From NCBI RefSeq assembly GCF_000759535.1, contig NZ_CP009455.1, positions 868,001-932,000 of the forward strand: 64,000 bases of DNA, in the 5' to 3' direction. The stretch's first letter is position 1; every line of letters begins with the position of its first letter. Of the stretch, positions 1 to 9,386 are shown in pieces. Origin of the DNA: Pseudomonas cremoricolorata (lineage in GTDB: Bacteria; Pseudomonadota; Gammaproteobacteria; Pseudomonadales; Pseudomonadaceae). The notes below the pieces were generated by a model. That model did no database searches. It was not told where the DNA came from and saw only the letters and a program-made list of their open reading frames with translations. The translations under genes and the position numbers were made by a program.

Positions 1-589
1 GCTCGATGCCCTCGGCTACGAGCAGGTGCATGCACTGGGCGTGTCGTGGGGCGGCGCACTGGCCCAGCAGTTCGCCCACGACTTCCCCACGCGCTGCCGC
101 AAGCTGATCCTCGCCGCCACCGCTGCGGGCGGGCCGATGCTGCCGGGTACGCCGAAGGTGCTGTGGGCGATGGCCAGTCGCCGCCGCTACAACGACCCCG
201 ACTACGTGATGCGCGTCGCGCCGCAGGTGTACGGTGGTTCGTTCCGCCAGCACCCGGAACAGGCGCTGGCGTTCGCCGCCAAGGCGCGCTCGGGCAGCAA
301 GGTGGGCTACTACTGGCAGTTGTTCGCAGGGCTGGGCTGGACCAGCCTGCACTGGTTGCACCGGCTGCGCCAGCCGACCCTGGTGCTGGCAGGCGACGAT
401 GATCCGCTGATTCCGCTGCTGAACATGCGCCTGCTGGCCTGGCGTATCCCCCATACCGAGCTGCAGATCATCGACGATGGGCACCTGTTTCTGATTACCC
501 GCGCCGAGACGGTGGCGCCGAGGGTGATGGCGTTTCTGCGCGAGGAGCGCCAGCCGGCGGTAATCCACCCTCGGCCGGCAGGCGCCTGA
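1..589 (+). CDS. phaZ: PhaZ-like intracellular PHA depolymerase (3' part, 5' end outside window)
   Basis: The reading frame is open from base 2, so the start lies upstream. About 195 residues of an alpha/beta hydrolase are visible. The nucleophile elbow GVSWGG is near the left edge, the acid is in DDDPLIP and the histidine in DDGHLFL. The string YYWQLFAGLGWTS and the PRP-rich end match medium-chain PHA depolymerase PhaZ, which breaks stored polyhydroxyalkanoate into hydroxy acids in the cytoplasm. By memory alignment it is only roughly 70-75 percent identical to KT2440 PhaZ, so a divergent paralogue is possible. No phaC2, phaD, phaF or phaI follows; the next gene is convergent. Confidence 0.8.
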   Translation, partial: LDALGYEQVHALGVSWGGALAQQFAHDFPTRCRKLILAATAAGGPMLPGTPKVLWAMASRRRYNDPDYVMRVAPQVYGGSFRQHPEQALAFAAKARSGSKVGYYWQLFAGLGWTSLHWLHRLRQPTLVLAGDDDPLIPLLNMRLLAWRIPHTELQIIDDGHLFLITRAETVAPRVMAFLREERQPAVIHPRPAGA

Positions 590-601
590 AGCGCTGGCCA
601 G

Positions 602-877
602 TCAGGCCAGTGCCTTGTCCAGCGCACGCTCGATCTCGCCCTCGATGGTGCCGCTCATCATCGACAGCATCATGCCCAGCTTGAGCTCGACGCGGATCAG
701 TTCATCACCGATGTGTACGCTGCCCTTGGCACCGCTGCGGGCGATGTCGACCCGGTCACCGTCCCAGCTCGCTTCCAGGTCGTACTTCTGGCTGAGCTTG
801 TCGACCAGGGCCTGGGCCTTGGCGCGGGCCGCTTCACGGCCGAGGTTGTGTTTGCGTTCAACGCTGATCTGGGTCAT
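602..877 (-). CDS. polyhydroxyalkanoic acid system family protein
   Basis: A 91-residue protein matching the small PHA-granule-region family (PF09650 type), usually found between the pha genes and ubiE in Pseudomonas. It is highly charged, with no signal peptide or membrane segment. The N-terminal part (MTQISVERKHNLGREAARAK) is predicted helical, and a hydrophobic LGMMLSMMSG stretch lies near residues 67-76. Its function is unknown; the family name rests on genomic association with PHA synthesis. It converges on the PhaZ-like gene with a 12-bp gap. The family call is by recall of the sequence pattern and location. Confidence 0.8.
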   Translation of the reverse strand: MTQISVERKHNLGREAARAKAQALVDKLSQKYDLEASWDGDRVDIARSGAKGSVHIGDELIRVELKLGMMLSMMSGTIEGEIERALDKALA

Positions 878-966
878 GCAACCGATCCTGACGATAAGAC
901 ATGCTGGGCATTATGCCCGCCCCTGCCAGACGGCACACCCCGCCAAGACAAATCCGCCGGTTCACT

Positions 967-1205
967 CCAGGGGCTGTTCCCGTTTCATCACAACCGCGCC
1001 GAGGCCTGTTTTTTCGTCGTTTCGAGCTCAAGACTTGAACGCCTCATACGAAAAAACAGGCACGGCCCTTCGGGTTACGCGCCAAATCGCGCCACCCCGC
1101 GTTGAAGGACTTGAAAAGGGAATGACCCTTTCCTGCGTCCTTCGCCTCGGCTGGCACGATTTGGCGCTGTAACGCGGTTTGTGCTGAAACGGGAACAGCC
1201 CCTAG
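967..1205 (+). repeat. 235-bp structured inverted-repeat element, copy A (MITE-like)
   Basis: Perfect 19-bp terminal inverted repeats AGGGGCTGTTCCCGTTTCA (969-987) and its complement (1185-1203) bound the element. Pairing extends inward through ACAACCGCG/CGCGGTTTGT with one bulge. Inside are a 14-bp stem (1004-1017 with 1048-1061), an 11-bp stem (1079-1089 with 1157-1167), and nested within it a 7-bp stem (1104-1110/1137-1143) and a 6-bp stem (1115-1120/1126-1131). A second copy lies at 12064-12301 in opposite chromosomal orientation. CTAG sits at the right junction (1202-1205) and CCAG at the left. There is no transposase, so a non-autonomous mobile repeat is inferred. It ends 31 bp before ubiE. 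Confidence 0.85.
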
Positions 1206-1236
1206 AATGGCGATAATTTTTCCCCGGTGAAGCGAT

Positions 1237-2007
1237 ATGAACGACCAGCGCAAAGGCGACCACGCCGAACCCACCACCCATTTCGGCTACAGCGACGTTC
1301 CAGAGAGCCAGAAGGCCAGGAAGGTCGCCGAGGTCTTCCACTCCGTCGCCGCCAAGTACGACCTGATGAACGACGTGCTGTCCGGTGGCATGCACCGGCT
1401 GTGGAAGCGCTTCACCATCGAACTGTCCGGGGTGCGCAGCGGCAACCGCGTGCTGGATATCGCCGGCGGCACTGGCGATCTGGCGGCCAAGTTCTCGCGT
1501 CTGGTCGGCCCGACCGGCCAGGTGGTGCTGGCCGACATCAACGAATCGATGCTCAAGGTCGGGCGTGACCGTCTGCTCGACCGCGGCGTGTCCGGCAATA
1601 TCGAGTTCGTCCAGGCCGACGCAGAAAAACTGCCCTTCCCGGACAACCACTTCGACTGCGTGACCATCGCCTTCGGCCTGCGCAACGTCACCCACAAGGA
1701 TGCCGCCATCAGCTCCATGCTGCGCGTGCTCAAGCCCGGCGGGCGTCTGCTGGTGCTGGAGTTCTCCAAGCCGACCAACAAGCTGATGTCCAAGGCCTAC
1801 GATGCCTATTCGTTCGCCTTCATGCCGCTGGCCGGCAAGCTGATCACCAACGACTCGGAAAGCTACCGCTACCTGGCCGAGTCGATCCGCATGCACCCCG
1901 ACCAGGAAACCCTCAAGAGCATGATGGTCGAGGCCGGTTTCGACCGCGTCACCTACCACAACATGACCAGCGGCATCGTCGCCGTGCACCGGGGGATCAA
2001 ACCCTGA
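1237..2007 (+). CDS. ubiE: ubiquinone/menaquinone C-methyltransferase UbiE
   Basis: This 256-residue class I SAM methyltransferase carries out the C-methylation step of ubiquinone synthesis. Motif I is [13 protein letters not shown] near residue 74. The N-terminal [17 protein letters not shown] and central [10 protein letters not shown] are UbiE signatures. Length is normal for the family. The ATG at 1237 follows GGTGAAGC. The stop overlaps the ubiJ start (TGATG), so ubiE-ubiJ-ubiB form one translationally coupled operon. The repeat element ends only 31 bp before the start, so the promoter either lies in that short gap (a GATAAT at 1212-1217) or within the element. Confidence 0.97.
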   Translation: MNDQRKGDHAEPTTHFGYSDVPESQKARKVAEVFHSVAAKYDLMNDVLSGGMHRLWKRFTIELSGVRSGNRVLDIAGGTGDLAAKFSRLVGPTGQVVLADINESMLKVGRDRLLDRGVSGNIEFVQADAEKLPFPDNHFDCVTIAFGLRNVTHKDAAISSMLRVLKPGGRLLVLEFSKPTNKLMSKAYDAYSFAFMPLAGKLITNDSESYRYLAESIRMHPDQETLKSMMVEAGFDRVTYHNMTSGIVAVHRGIKP

Positions 2008-2630
2008 TGCTGCTGGCCGGGGTGCTCGCCAGCCTCGAGCATGGCCTGAACCGGGTGCTGCGCATGGACAGCACGGCCTTGCCGCGCCTGGCCGCGCTGG
2101 AAGGCAAGGTGATCGCCATCGACTGCGTGCAACCGGCACTGCGGGTGTACATCCTGCCCGACGAAGACGGCCTGATGCTCGCTGGCCACTGGGAAGGCGA
2201 TGTGCACTGCACTCTGCGCGCCCCGGCCAGCCACCTGGCACGCCTGGCCCTGGCCCGCGACAAGACCGCCGTGCTGCATGCCCCCCAGGTGCAGTTGCAC
2301 GGCGACAGCGCCGCCCTGCTCGACCTGGTCGGGGTTCTGCAGAATCTGGAGCTTGACTGGGAATACGAGCTGTCGCGCTGGCTCGGCCCGGTCGCCACCT
2401 CGCTGCTGGCCGGCCACCTGCGCCAGCGTGCAGGCTGGACCCGCGAGGGCCTGGCGCGCTTCAGCCAGAACCTGTCCGAGTACCTGGCCGAAGAGTCGCG
2501 CACCCTGGTGGGCAAGCGTGAAGCTGAAGCGGCGTTCAGCGAGCTCGATGCGCTGAAGGTCGATATCGAACGTCTCGAGGCGCGCATTCGTCGCCTTTCC
2601 CAGTCCCTTGATGCCAGCGATAACGCATGA
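2007..2630 (+). CDS. ubiJ: ubiquinone biosynthesis accessory factor UbiJ (SCP2 domain)
   Basis: A 207-residue protein in the invariant ubiE-ubiJ-ubiB position. Residues about 15-115 look like an SCP2 sterol-carrier-type lipid-binding fold. The C terminus from about residue 165 is a charged, leucine-spaced helix ([16 protein letters not shown]) likely to form a coiled coil. In Enterobacteria UbiJ is an assembly factor of the cytosolic Ubi complex that presents lipid intermediates to the enzymes. The start ATG at 2007 shares bases with the ubiE stop, and the end overlaps ubiB by 4 bp. Context and length agree with the family. Confidence 0.93.
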   Translation: MLLAGVLASLEHGLNRVLRMDSTALPRLAALEGKVIAIDCVQPALRVYILPDEDGLMLAGHWEGDVHCTLRAPASHLARLALARDKTAVLHAPQVQLHGDSAALLDLVGVLQNLELDWEYELSRWLGPVATSLLAGHLRQRAGWTREGLARFSQNLSEYLAEESRTLVGKREAEAAFSELDALKVDIERLEARIRRLSQSLDASDNA

Positions 2631-4234
2631 AGCTGCTTGCCGTCCGCCGTCTGTTCCGTATTCAGCGAGTGGTGATCCGCTACCGTCTCGATGACCTGCT
2701 GTTCGCCATGCCGCTGCCCTGGTGGCTGATGAGCCTGCGCCTGCTGATGCCCTGGCGCTGGCTGCCGCGCAAGGCCCAGGAAGCTTCACGCGGGGCGCGC
2801 CTGCGCATGGCCCTGCAGGACCTCGGGCCGATCTTCATCAAGTTCGGCCAGCTGTTGTCGACCCGCCGCGATCTGCTGCCAGCCGATGTCGCCGACGAAC
2901 TGATGCTGCTGCAGGATCGCGTGCCACCGTTCGACCCGAAACGCGCGGTCGAGCTGATCGAGGCGCAATTGGGGGCCAAGGTCAGCGAAGTGTTCAGCCG
3001 TTTCGACGTCGAGCCGCTGGCTTCGGCTTCGGTGGCCCAGGTGCATGCCGCCAAGCTCAAGAGCGGTGAAGAAGTGGTGGTCAAGGTGGTGCGACCGGGT
3101 TTGAAGCCGGTCATCGCCCAGGACCTGGCCTGGCTGTTCCTGATCGCCAAGGCCGCCGAGCGGCTGTCGGCCGATGCCCGGCGCCTGCACCCGGTCGAGG
3201 TGGTCGGCGACTACGAAAAGACCATCTACGACGAACTCGACCTGCTCCGCGAGGCCGCCAACTCCAGCCAGTTGCGGCGCAACTTCGAAGGTTCGGAGCT
3301 GATGTACGTGCCGCAAGTGTACTGGGACTACTGCCGGCCCAAGGTACTGGTGATGGAGCGCATCTACGGCGTGCCGGTCACCGACATGGCGACCCTGGCC
3401 GACATGCGCACCGACATGAAGCTGCTCGCCGAACGCGGCGTGGAAGTGTTCTTCACCCAGGTGTTCCGTGACAGCTTCTTCCACGCCGACATGCACCCCG
3501 GCAACATCTTCGTCAGCACGGTCAACCCGTGGAGCCCGAAGTACATCGCCATCGACTGCGGTATCGTCGGTAGCCTCACCGACGAAGACCAGGATTATCT
3601 CGCACGCAACCTGATCGCCTTCTTCAAGCGCGACTACCGCCGCGTGGCGCAGTTGCACATCGATTCGGGCTGGGTGCCGGCGCATACCAAGGTCAACGAA
3701 TTTGAAGCGGCGATCCGCACCGTGTGCGAGCCCATTTTCGAGAAGCCGCTCAAGGACATCTCCTTCGGCCAGGTGCTGATGCGCCTGTTCCAGACCGCGC
3801 GGCGCTTCAACATGGAAGTGCAGCCGCAACTGGTGCTGCTGCAAAAGACCCTGCTCAACATCGAAGGCCTGGGACGCCAGCTGTACCCGGACCTCGACCT
3901 GTGGAGCACCGCCAAGCCCTACCTGGAGCGCTGGATGCGCGAGCGCATGAGCCCCAAGGCGGTGCTGAGCAACATTCACAGCCAGGTCGAGCAACTGCCG
4001 CACCTGGCCGACATGACCCGCGACCTGCTCGAACGCCTGTCACAGCCGCACCTGGACGACCCACGCCTGCCGCGTCAGCGCCAGGACGACCACTGGGCGC
4101 TGCGCCTGCTCGGGGCTGGCCTGCTCGGTGGCGGCGCCACGCTGGCCGCCGGCGCTGCCAGCCTGACCGCGCCGGCCGTGTGGCCGGCTTACCTGATGCT
4201 GGCCGCAGGGCTGTACCTGATCGTGCGTCGATAG
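2627..4234 (+). CDS. ubiB: ubiquinone biosynthesis regulatory kinase/ATPase UbiB
   Basis: A 535-residue member of the ABC1/ADCK atypical kinase family needed for ubiquinone synthesis. The family-specific KFGQ is at residues 72-75. The catalytic/metal region reads DMHPGNIFV and AIDCGIVG. Two hydrophobic C-terminal helices (about residues 495-535) anchor it to the inner membrane. It overlaps ubiJ by 4 bp (ATGA) and is the last gene of the three-gene operon. The 73 bp to hisI contain no clear terminator. Confidence 0.97.
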   Translation: MKLLAVRRLFRIQRVVIRYRLDDLLFAMPLPWWLMSLRLLMPWRWLPRKAQEASRGARLRMALQDLGPIFIKFGQLLSTRRDLLPADVADELMLLQDRVPPFDPKRAVELIEAQLGAKVSEVFSRFDVEPLASASVAQVHAAKLKSGEEVVVKVVRPGLKPVIAQDLAWLFLIAKAAERLSADARRLHPVEVVGDYEKTIYDELDLLREAANSSQLRRNFEGSELMYVPQVYWDYCRPKVLVMERIYGVPVTDMATLADMRTDMKLLAERGVEVFFTQVFRDSFFHADMHPGNIFVSTVNPWSPKYIAIDCGIVGSLTDEDQDYLARNLIAFFKRDYRRVAQLHIDSGWVPAHTKVNEFEAAIRTVCEPIFEKPLKDISFGQVLMRLFQTARRFNMEVQPQLVLLQKTLLNIEGLGRQLYPDLDLWSTAKPYLERWMRERMSPKAVLSNIHSQVEQLPHLADMTRDLLERLSQPHLDDPRLPRQRQDDHWALRLLGAGLLGGGATLAAGAASLTAPAVWPAYLMLAAGLYLIVRR

Positions 4235-4307
4235 CCACACCCGGCGACGGCTGGCACACTAGCGCACCTGGTTCGGCACTGACGCGGGCCTGGTTCTGGA
4301 GCGAAAC

Positions 4308-4700
4308 ATGAAAGACTGGCTGGATGAGATCAACTGGAACAGCGATGGCCTGGTACCGGCCATCGCCCAGGATCACAAGACGGGCCGCGTGCTGATGATG
4401 GCCTGGATGAACCGTGAGGCCCTGGCGCTGACTGCCGCCGAGCAGCGTGCCATCTACTGGTCGCGTTCCCGTGGCAAGCTGTGGCGCAAGGGCGAGGAAT
4501 CCGGGCATGTGCAGAAGCTGCATGAAATGCGCCTGGACTGCGACGCCGACGTGATCATCCTGATGGTCGAGCAGCTCGGCGACATCGCCTGTCACACCGG
4601 CCGACACAGCTGTTTCTACCGGGTGCATGAAGAGGGCCAGTGGCGTACCGTCGACCCGGTCATCAAAGACCCGAACGCCATCTACAGCGCAGGACACTGA
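4308..4700 (+). CDS. hisI: phosphoribosyl-AMP cyclohydrolase
   Basis: This 130-residue enzyme opens the adenine ring of PR-AMP, the third step of histidine synthesis. The zinc/magnesium site is visible: Cys78 in LDCDAD with Asp77, Asp79 and Asp81, then Cys95 and Cys102 in ACHTGRHSC. The N-terminal AWMNREAL and [15 protein letters not shown] are typical. As usual in Pseudomonas, HisI and HisE are separate proteins encoded together, not fused as in Enterobacteria. hisE begins 1 bp after the stop. Confidence 0.97.
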   Translation: MKDWLDEINWNSDGLVPAIAQDHKTGRVLMMAWMNREALALTAAEQRAIYWSRSRGKLWRKGEESGHVQKLHEMRLDCDADVIILMVEQLGDIACHTGRHSCFYRVHEEGQWRTVDPVIKDPNAIYSAGH

Positions 4701-4701
4701 C

Positions 4702-5037
4702 ATGAGCGACACCCTCACCCGCCTGGCCGAAGTGCTCGAAGCGCGCAAGCATGCTGCCCCCGACAGCTCGTACGTGGCCAGCCTGCACCACAAGGGCCTG
4801 AACAAGATTCTGGAAAAGCTTGGCGAAGAATCGGTGGAAACCATCATCGCCGCCAAGGACGCCGCGCTCAGCCACGACTGCAGCGACGTCATCTACGAAA
4901 CCGCCGACCTGTGGTTCCACAGCCTGGTGATGCTCAGCGCCCTGGGCCAACACCCGCAGGCGGTGCTCGACGAACTGGAGCGGCGTTTCGGCCTGTCTGG
5001 CCACGATGAAAAGGCCGCGCGGCAACCGTCGGCCTGA
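4702..5037 (+). CDS. hisE: phosphoribosyl-ATP diphosphatase
   Basis: A 111-residue MazG-fold enzyme that hydrolyses PR-ATP to PR-AMP, the second step of histidine synthesis. The signature [14 protein letters not shown] and downstream [14 protein letters not shown] supply the helical metal-binding acidic residues. An in-frame upstream ATG exists at 4627, inside hisI. The ATG at 4702 is preferred because it starts the family-conserved [13 protein letters not shown] and directly follows the hisI stop. It is followed by 91 bp before tatA with a GC-rich hairpin. Confidence 0.96.
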   Translation: MSDTLTRLAEVLEARKHAAPDSSYVASLHHKGLNKILEKLGEESVETIIAAKDAALSHDCSDVIYETADLWFHSLVMLSALGQHPQAVLDELERRFGLSGHDEKAARQPSA

Positions 5038-5128
5038 GCGCTGGCGGCCAGGTCGCACTGAATGGCACGGCGCGCACTGCGTGCCGTGAGTCGTTGAACA
5101 ATCGATACGCCTGTCTCTGGAGTACGCA

Positions 5129-5431
5129 ATGGGTATTTTTGACTGGAAACACTGGATCGTCCTCCTGGTGGTGGTAGTGCTGGTATTCGGCACCAAGAAA
5201 CTGAAGAACCTCGGCAGCGATCTGGGTGAATCGATCAAGGGCTTTCGCAAGGCCATGAGCGACGAAGAAACCAAGCCGGCCGAGCCGACCACACCACCGC
5301 CTGCCCCTCCCGTGCAGCCGGTACAGACCGCCCAGCCCGTGCCCCCAGCCCAGCCGCAGGCACCGCTCACCCCGGGCCATACCCTCGAGGGCCAGGCCAC
5401 GCCGGTCCAAGAGCCGCAGCGGAAAGACTGA
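5129..5431 (+). CDS. tatA: Sec-independent translocase subunit TatA
   Basis: A 100-residue TatA: short N-terminal transmembrane helix ([17 protein letters not shown]), then an amphipathic helix ([19 protein letters not shown]), then a proline/alanine/glutamine-rich cytoplasmic tail. TatA oligomers form the passage for folded proteins bearing twin-arginine signals. The FGTKKL hinge is diagnostic. A GGAG Shine-Dalgarno precedes the ATG. It is first of tatABC, with tatB 3 bp downstream. Periplasmic redox enzymes are likely clients. Confidence 0.97.
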   Translation: MGIFDWKHWIVLLVVVVLVFGTKKLKNLGSDLGESIKGFRKAMSDEETKPAEPTTPPPAPPVQPVQTAQPVPPAQPQAPLTPGHTLEGQATPVQEPQRKD

Positions 5432-5434
5432 CCC

Positions 5435-5839
5435 ATGTTCGGCATCAGCTTCGGCGAACTTCTACTGGTGGGCCTGGTGGCCCTGCTGGTGCTCGGCCCC
5501 GAGCGCCTGCCGGGCGCTGCGCGCACCGCAGGGCTCTGGGTCGGCCGGCTCAAGCGCAGCTTCAACAGCATCAAGATGGAAGTGGAACGGGAAATCGGCG
5601 CTGACGAAATCCGTCGGCAGCTGCACAACGAGCACATCCTCTCGATGGAAGAAGAAGCCCGGCGCCTGCTCGATCCCAAGGTCCAGGCATCCACCGCGCC
5701 GGCGCCGGCCGATGCGCCACCTGCGGTGCCTGCCGATGCCCACCCAGCGCCTGCCGAACCGCCAGTAGCAGTGGCTGATCCCAGCGCCGCCACCCCTGCG
5801 ACCACCCCAGAACCGCCACAGCCGCCGCGAGCCCCATGA
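5435..5839 (+). CDS. tatB: Sec-independent translocase subunit TatB
   Basis: A 134-residue protein with the TatB start [20 protein letters not shown] (one membrane helix), the GPERLP turn and a longer amphipathic helix ([20 protein letters not shown]) than TatA. The last 50 residues are a low-complexity Ala/Pro tail. TatB with TatC forms the receptor that recognises twin-arginine signal peptides. It overlaps tatC by 4 bp. Confidence 0.97.
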   Translation: MFGISFGELLLVGLVALLVLGPERLPGAARTAGLWVGRLKRSFNSIKMEVEREIGADEIRRQLHNEHILSMEEEARRLLDPKVQASTAPAPADAPPAVPADAHPAPAEPPVAVADPSAATPATTPEPPQPPRAP

Positions 5840-6624
5840 GCGAACTTCCCGACCACGACCAGCCCATGCCGCTGGTGTCGCACCTGACCGAACTGCGCAC
5901 GCGCCTGCTTCGCTGCGTCGCGGTGATCTTCGCCATCTTCATTGGCCTGTTCTCGTTCGCCCAGCAGATCTACACCCTGGTCTCGGCCCCGCTGCGCGAC
6001 CATCTGCCGGCCAACGCGACGATGATCGCCACCGACGTCGCTTCGCCGTTCCTCACCCCGTTCAAGCTGACCATGATCGTCTCGCTGTTCCTGGCGATGC
6101 CGTTCATTCTGCAGCAGGTCTGGGGTTTCATCGCACCGGGGCTGTACCGCCATGAAAAACGCGTGGCCATTCCGCTGCTGGTGTCGAGCATCGTGCTGTT
6201 CTACGCCGGCATGGCCTTCGCCTACTTCCTGGTGTTCCCGCTGATCTTCGGCTTCTTCGCCGCCGCCACACCCGAAGGCGTATCGATGATGACCGACATC
6301 GCCAATTACCTCGATTTCGTCATGACGCTGTTCTTCGCCTTCGGCGTGGCCTTCGAGATTCCGGTGGCCGTGGTGCTGCTGGTGTGGATCGGTATCGTCG
6401 ATGTGAAGTACCTGAAGAAGATCCGCCCCTATGTGATCATCGGCTGCTTCGTGGTCGGCATGGTGCTGACCCCGCCGGACATCTTCTCGCAGACCCTGCT
6501 CGCGGTGCCGATGTGGTTGCTGTTCGAAGTCGGTGTGCTGTTCGGCAGCCTGATCCGCAAGCGCCGCCATGACGAAGAAGTCGCCGACGACGCGCCCAAC
6601 CCGCCGCCAGCCTCGCAACCATGA
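5836..6624 (+). CDS. tatC: Sec-independent translocase subunit TatC
   Basis: A 262-residue polytopic inner-membrane protein with six hydrophobic segments. It begins with the conserved cytoplasmic [14 protein letters not shown] and has the [14 protein letters not shown] segment ([14 protein letters not shown]) between helices. TatC binds the twin-arginine signal and nucleates the translocon with TatB. The C-terminal tail is acidic and proline-rich. It overlaps both tatB (4 bp) and rsmE (4 bp), so all are translated from one message. Confidence 0.97.
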   Translation: MSELPDHDQPMPLVSHLTELRTRLLRCVAVIFAIFIGLFSFAQQIYTLVSAPLRDHLPANATMIATDVASPFLTPFKLTMIVSLFLAMPFILQQVWGFIAPGLYRHEKRVAIPLLVSSIVLFYAGMAFAYFLVFPLIFGFFAAATPEGVSMMTDIANYLDFVMTLFFAFGVAFEIPVAVVLLVWIGIVDVKYLKKIRPYVIIGCFVVGMVLTPPDIFSQTLLAVPMWLLFEVGVLFGSLIRKRRHDEEVADDAPNPPPASQP

Positions 6625-7328
6625 ACCTGTTGTTGCTCGAAGAGGCCGACTTCGTTGCGCACGACCGCGTAGTGCTGAGCGACCGGCGCCTGACCCACAT
6701 GCAGGAGATTCACCGCGCCGAAGTCGGTGACAACCTGCGCGTGGGGTGCATTGGCGGGCTGATGGGCAGCGCCACCGTGTTGCGCCTGCAAGCAGGCGAG
6801 GCCGAGCTGCAGGTGCGTTTCGAACACGCGCCACCGGCCAAGCTGCCGCTGACCTTGGTGCTGGCCGTGCCTCGGCCAAAAATGCTCCGCCGGCTATTCC
6901 AGACCGTCGCCACCCTTGGCGTGCCGCGGCTGATCCTGCTCAACAGTTACAAGGTGGAAAAAAGCTTCTGGCAGACGCCCTTCCTGCAGCCGGCGAGCAT
7001 CCGCGAGAACCTCATCCTGGGCCTTGAGCAGGCGCGTGACACGGTGCTGCCCGAGGTAGTCATCGAGAAACGCTTCAAGCCCTTCGTCGAAGACCGCCTG
7101 CCGAGCATCGCCGCCGGCACCCTCGGCCTGGTCGGCCATCCCGGTCCCTACCCGGCCTGCCCACGTGGGGTGAGCGAAGCGGTGACCTTGGCGATTGGCC
7201 CGGAAGGCGGCTGGATTCCCTATGAAGTCGAGCTGCTGGGCAAAGCCGGACTCAATCCAGTGCAGCTGGGTGATCGCATTCTACGGGTCGAAACAGCTGT
7301 GACGGCGTTGCTCTCACGCATTTTCTGA
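6621..7328 (+). CDS. rsmE: 16S rRNA (uracil-1498-N3)-methyltransferase RsmE
   Basis: This 235-residue SPOUT methyltransferase modifies U1498 of 16S rRNA. The C-terminal SAM-binding trefoil-knot signature is clear: AIGPEGGW, then [16 protein letters not shown]. The N-terminal half is the PUA-like RNA-binding domain ([12 protein letters not shown]). It overlaps the tatC stop by 4 bp, placing a ribosome-modification enzyme at the end of the Tat operon, a common Pseudomonas arrangement. Confidence 0.95.
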   Translation: MNLLLLEEADFVAHDRVVLSDRRLTHMQEIHRAEVGDNLRVGCIGGLMGSATVLRLQAGEAELQVRFEHAPPAKLPLTLVLAVPRPKMLRRLFQTVATLGVPRLILLNSYKVEKSFWQTPFLQPASIRENLILGLEQARDTVLPEVVIEKRFKPFVEDRLPSIAAGTLGLVGHPGPYPACPRGVSEAVTLAIGPEGGWIPYEVELLGKAGLNPVQLGDRILRVETAVTALLSRIF

Positions 7329-7350
7329 ACGACCGTTCAGCACCCGGTCA

Positions 7351-7377
7351 TAAAGTTTACCTCCCTAACGCCGATGA
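7351..7377 (+). promoter_or_regulatory. sigma-28 (FliA) promoter for the chemoreceptor
   Basis: TAAAGTTT (7351-7358), an 11-bp spacer, then GCCGATGA (7370-7377). This matches the flagellar sigma-28 consensus TAAAGTTT-N11-GCCGATAA at all but one base. It lies 48 bp before the start of a methyl-accepting chemotaxis protein, the expected type of target. Confidence 0.85.
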
Positions 7378-7425
7378 CCTCGTCAGTAGCAAGGACAGGC
7401 GGCCATCACCAGGGAGGTACCGACC

Positions 7426-9342
7426 ATGAACCGCGGTTTCAGTCATTTTCTCAGCAATATCAGCGTCAATTTCAAGCTGGGTCTGGGCTTCGGCCTGGTC
7501 CTGCTGCTGACGCTGGCCATCACCCTCACTGGCTGGAGCGGGCTGACCAGCGTAATCGAGCGCGGTGACAAGCTGGGCAATCTGTCGCAGATTCTGCAGC
7601 TGACCCAGGACCTGCGCATCGCCCGCCAGCAATACCAGCGCAAGAACAACGAAGACGCCATCACCCAGATGGACAAGACCCTCGACGAACTGGAGCGCCA
7701 GTTGCAGTCGGTGGCTGAGCGGCTGGCGGTGCCCGGCGATCTGCAACGGGTCGAGCAGCAGCACGAAGCCGTGCGCCAGTACCGACTCGCCTTCACCCAG
7801 CTCAAGGACGCCGCGCAGCAGCGTGACAGCAGCCGCAAACGCCTGGGCGACAGCGCCGATCAGGCCGCCGATTTGCTCGCCAGCCTCGAACAACGCCTGC
7901 AGCAAAGCGGCAGCATCAGCCAGTACGCCAGCGCCGTCATGGCCGGTCAGGAGCTGCAACGGGCGCGTTTCGAAGTGCGCGGCTACACCTACAGCGGTGA
8001 AGCCGAGCGGCAACAGACCGCGCTGGCGGCCATCGACAAGGCGATCAGCGAACTCACCGCAGCCACCGCGCAGTTGCCGGCAGAATACGCTACCGCCCTG
8101 CAAGCGGCTCGCCAGGCGTTGAACGGCTACCGCGATGCGGTGAATCAGGTCGCCGCTGCGCAAACGACCAGTGACAGCGCCTTGCAGCACATGGCCGAGC
8201 AAGGCCAGGTGATGTTCGAGAACAGCAAGGTGCTCACCACCACCCAGACCGAAGCCCGCGACCGTGACGCGCGCCAGGCGCAGATCATGCTGGCCAGCGC
8301 CACCCTGGTGGCGATACTGCTGGGCATCGTCGCCGCCTGGGCCATCACCCGGCAGATCATCGTGCCCCTGCGCCAGACCCTCGAAGCGGCCGAGCGGGTG
8401 GCCAATGGCGACCTCAGCCAGACCTTGCAGGTCGATCGCCGCGATGAGCTTGGGCAGTTGCAGGCCAGCATGCAGCACATGACCCAGGGTTTGCGGCAGT
8501 TGATCGGTGGCATCGGCGACGGCGTCACGCAGATCGCCAGCGCCGCCGAGGAACTGTCGGCGGTGACTGGGCAAACCAGCGCCGGGGTCAACAGCCAGAA
8601 GGTCGAGACCGATCAGGTGGCCACCGCCATGAATGAAATGGCCGCCACCGTGCAGGAAGTAGCACGCAACGCCGAGCAGGCATCCGAGGCGGCGCTGATG
8701 GCCGATCAGCAGGCGCGGCAAGGCGATCAGGTGGTCGGCGAAGCCATCGCGCAGATCGAGCGTCTGGCCAGCGAAGTGCTCAATTCCAGCGAAGCGATGA
8801 ACGAACTCAAGAGCGAGAGCGAGAAAATCGGCAGCGTGCTGGATGTCATCAAGTCTGTCGCCCAGCAGACCAACCTGCTGGCGCTCAACGCCGCCATCGA
8901 AGCGGCCCGCGCCGGCGAGGCCGGGCGAGGCTTTGCCGTGGTCGCCGATGAAGTGCGCAGCCTGGCCCAGCGCACCCAGCAGTCCACCGAAGAGATCGAA
9001 GAGCTGATCGCCAGCCTGCAGCATGGCACGCAGCGCGTGGCGGGAGTGATGGACGCCAGCCGCAATCTGACCGACAGCAGCGTCGAGCTGACCCGGCGTG
9101 CCGGCGGCTCGCTGGAGACCATCACCCGCACCGTGTCGTCAATCCAGGCCATGAACCAGCAGATCGCCACCGCGGCAGAACAGCAGAGCGCGGTGGCCGA
9201 AGAGATCAACCGCAGCGTGATGAACGTGCGCGACATCTCTGACCAGACCGCCGCGGCCAGCGAGCAGACGGCCAGCTCAAGTGTAGAACTGGCGCGCCTG
9301 GGCTCGCACTTGCAGGGATTGGTGGCACGCTTCCGGCTGTAA
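7426..9342 (+). CDS. methyl-accepting chemotaxis protein, HBM-type sensor (McpQ-like)
   Basis: A 638-residue transmembrane chemoreceptor. TM1 is about residues 18-38. A roughly 245-residue all-helical periplasmic region is consistent with the helical bimodular (HBM) sensor domain. TM2 ([19 protein letters not shown]) is about residues 285-305, followed by HAMP. The signalling tip, near residue 475-520, contains [16 protein letters not shown]. The position just after rsmE matches KT2440 PP_5020 (McpQ, a citrate receptor), so a TCA-acid ligand is an inference from orthology by location. A GGGAGG Shine-Dalgarno and a sigma-28 promoter lie upstream. Confidence 0.93.
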   Translation: MNRGFSHFLSNISVNFKLGLGFGLVLLLTLAITLTGWSGLTSVIERGDKLGNLSQILQLTQDLRIARQQYQRKNNEDAITQMDKTLDELERQLQSVAERLAVPGDLQRVEQQHEAVRQYRLAFTQLKDAAQQRDSSRKRLGDSADQAADLLASLEQRLQQSGSISQYASAVMAGQELQRARFEVRGYTYSGEAERQQTALAAIDKAISELTAATAQLPAEYATALQAARQALNGYRDAVNQVAAAQTTSDSALQHMAEQGQVMFENSKVLTTTQTEARDRDARQAQIMLASATLVAILLGIVAAWAITRQIIVPLRQTLEAAERVANGDLSQTLQVDRRDELGQLQASMQHMTQGLRQLIGGIGDGVTQIASAAEELSAVTGQTSAGVNSQKVETDQVATAMNEMAATVQEVARNAEQASEAALMADQQARQGDQVVGEAIAQIERLASEVLNSSEAMNELKSESEKIGSVLDVIKSVAQQTNLLALNAAIEAARAGEAGRGFAVVADEVRSLAQRTQQSTEEIEELIASLQHGTQRVAGVMDASRNLTDSSVELTRRAGGSLETITRTVSSIQAMNQQIATAAEQQSAVAEEINRSVMNVRDISDQTAAASEQTASSSVELARLGSHLQGLVARFRL

Positions 9343-9343
9343 G

Positions 9344-9375
9344 CCACCGACCGGGCTGCGCGGGCAGCCCGGTGG
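9344..9375. terminator. convergent terminator hairpin
   Basis: CCACCgaCCGGGCTGC (9344-9359) pairs with GCAGCCCGGTGG (9364-9375), a strong GC stem between the convergent chemoreceptor and ABC-transporter genes. The T-tracts are poor on both sides. Confidence 0.6.
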
Positions 9376-9386
9376 TGCTTAAGCCG

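Noticed and set aside
1044..1277. Short ORFs inside the two repeat elements (also 11896-12390)
   Set aside because: They are similar only because the DNA repeats are similar. They read through the inverted-repeat stems and lack ribosome-binding sites.
4627..4701. Longer start for hisE at 4627
   Set aside because: It would lie inside hisI and add 25 unconserved residues; the ATG at 4702 begins the conserved sequence.
4663..6879. A 738-codon reverse open frame across hisE-tatABC-rsmE
   Set aside because: It is antisense to well-supported genes and has low-complexity Ala/Arg/His-rich sequence with no recognisable domain.
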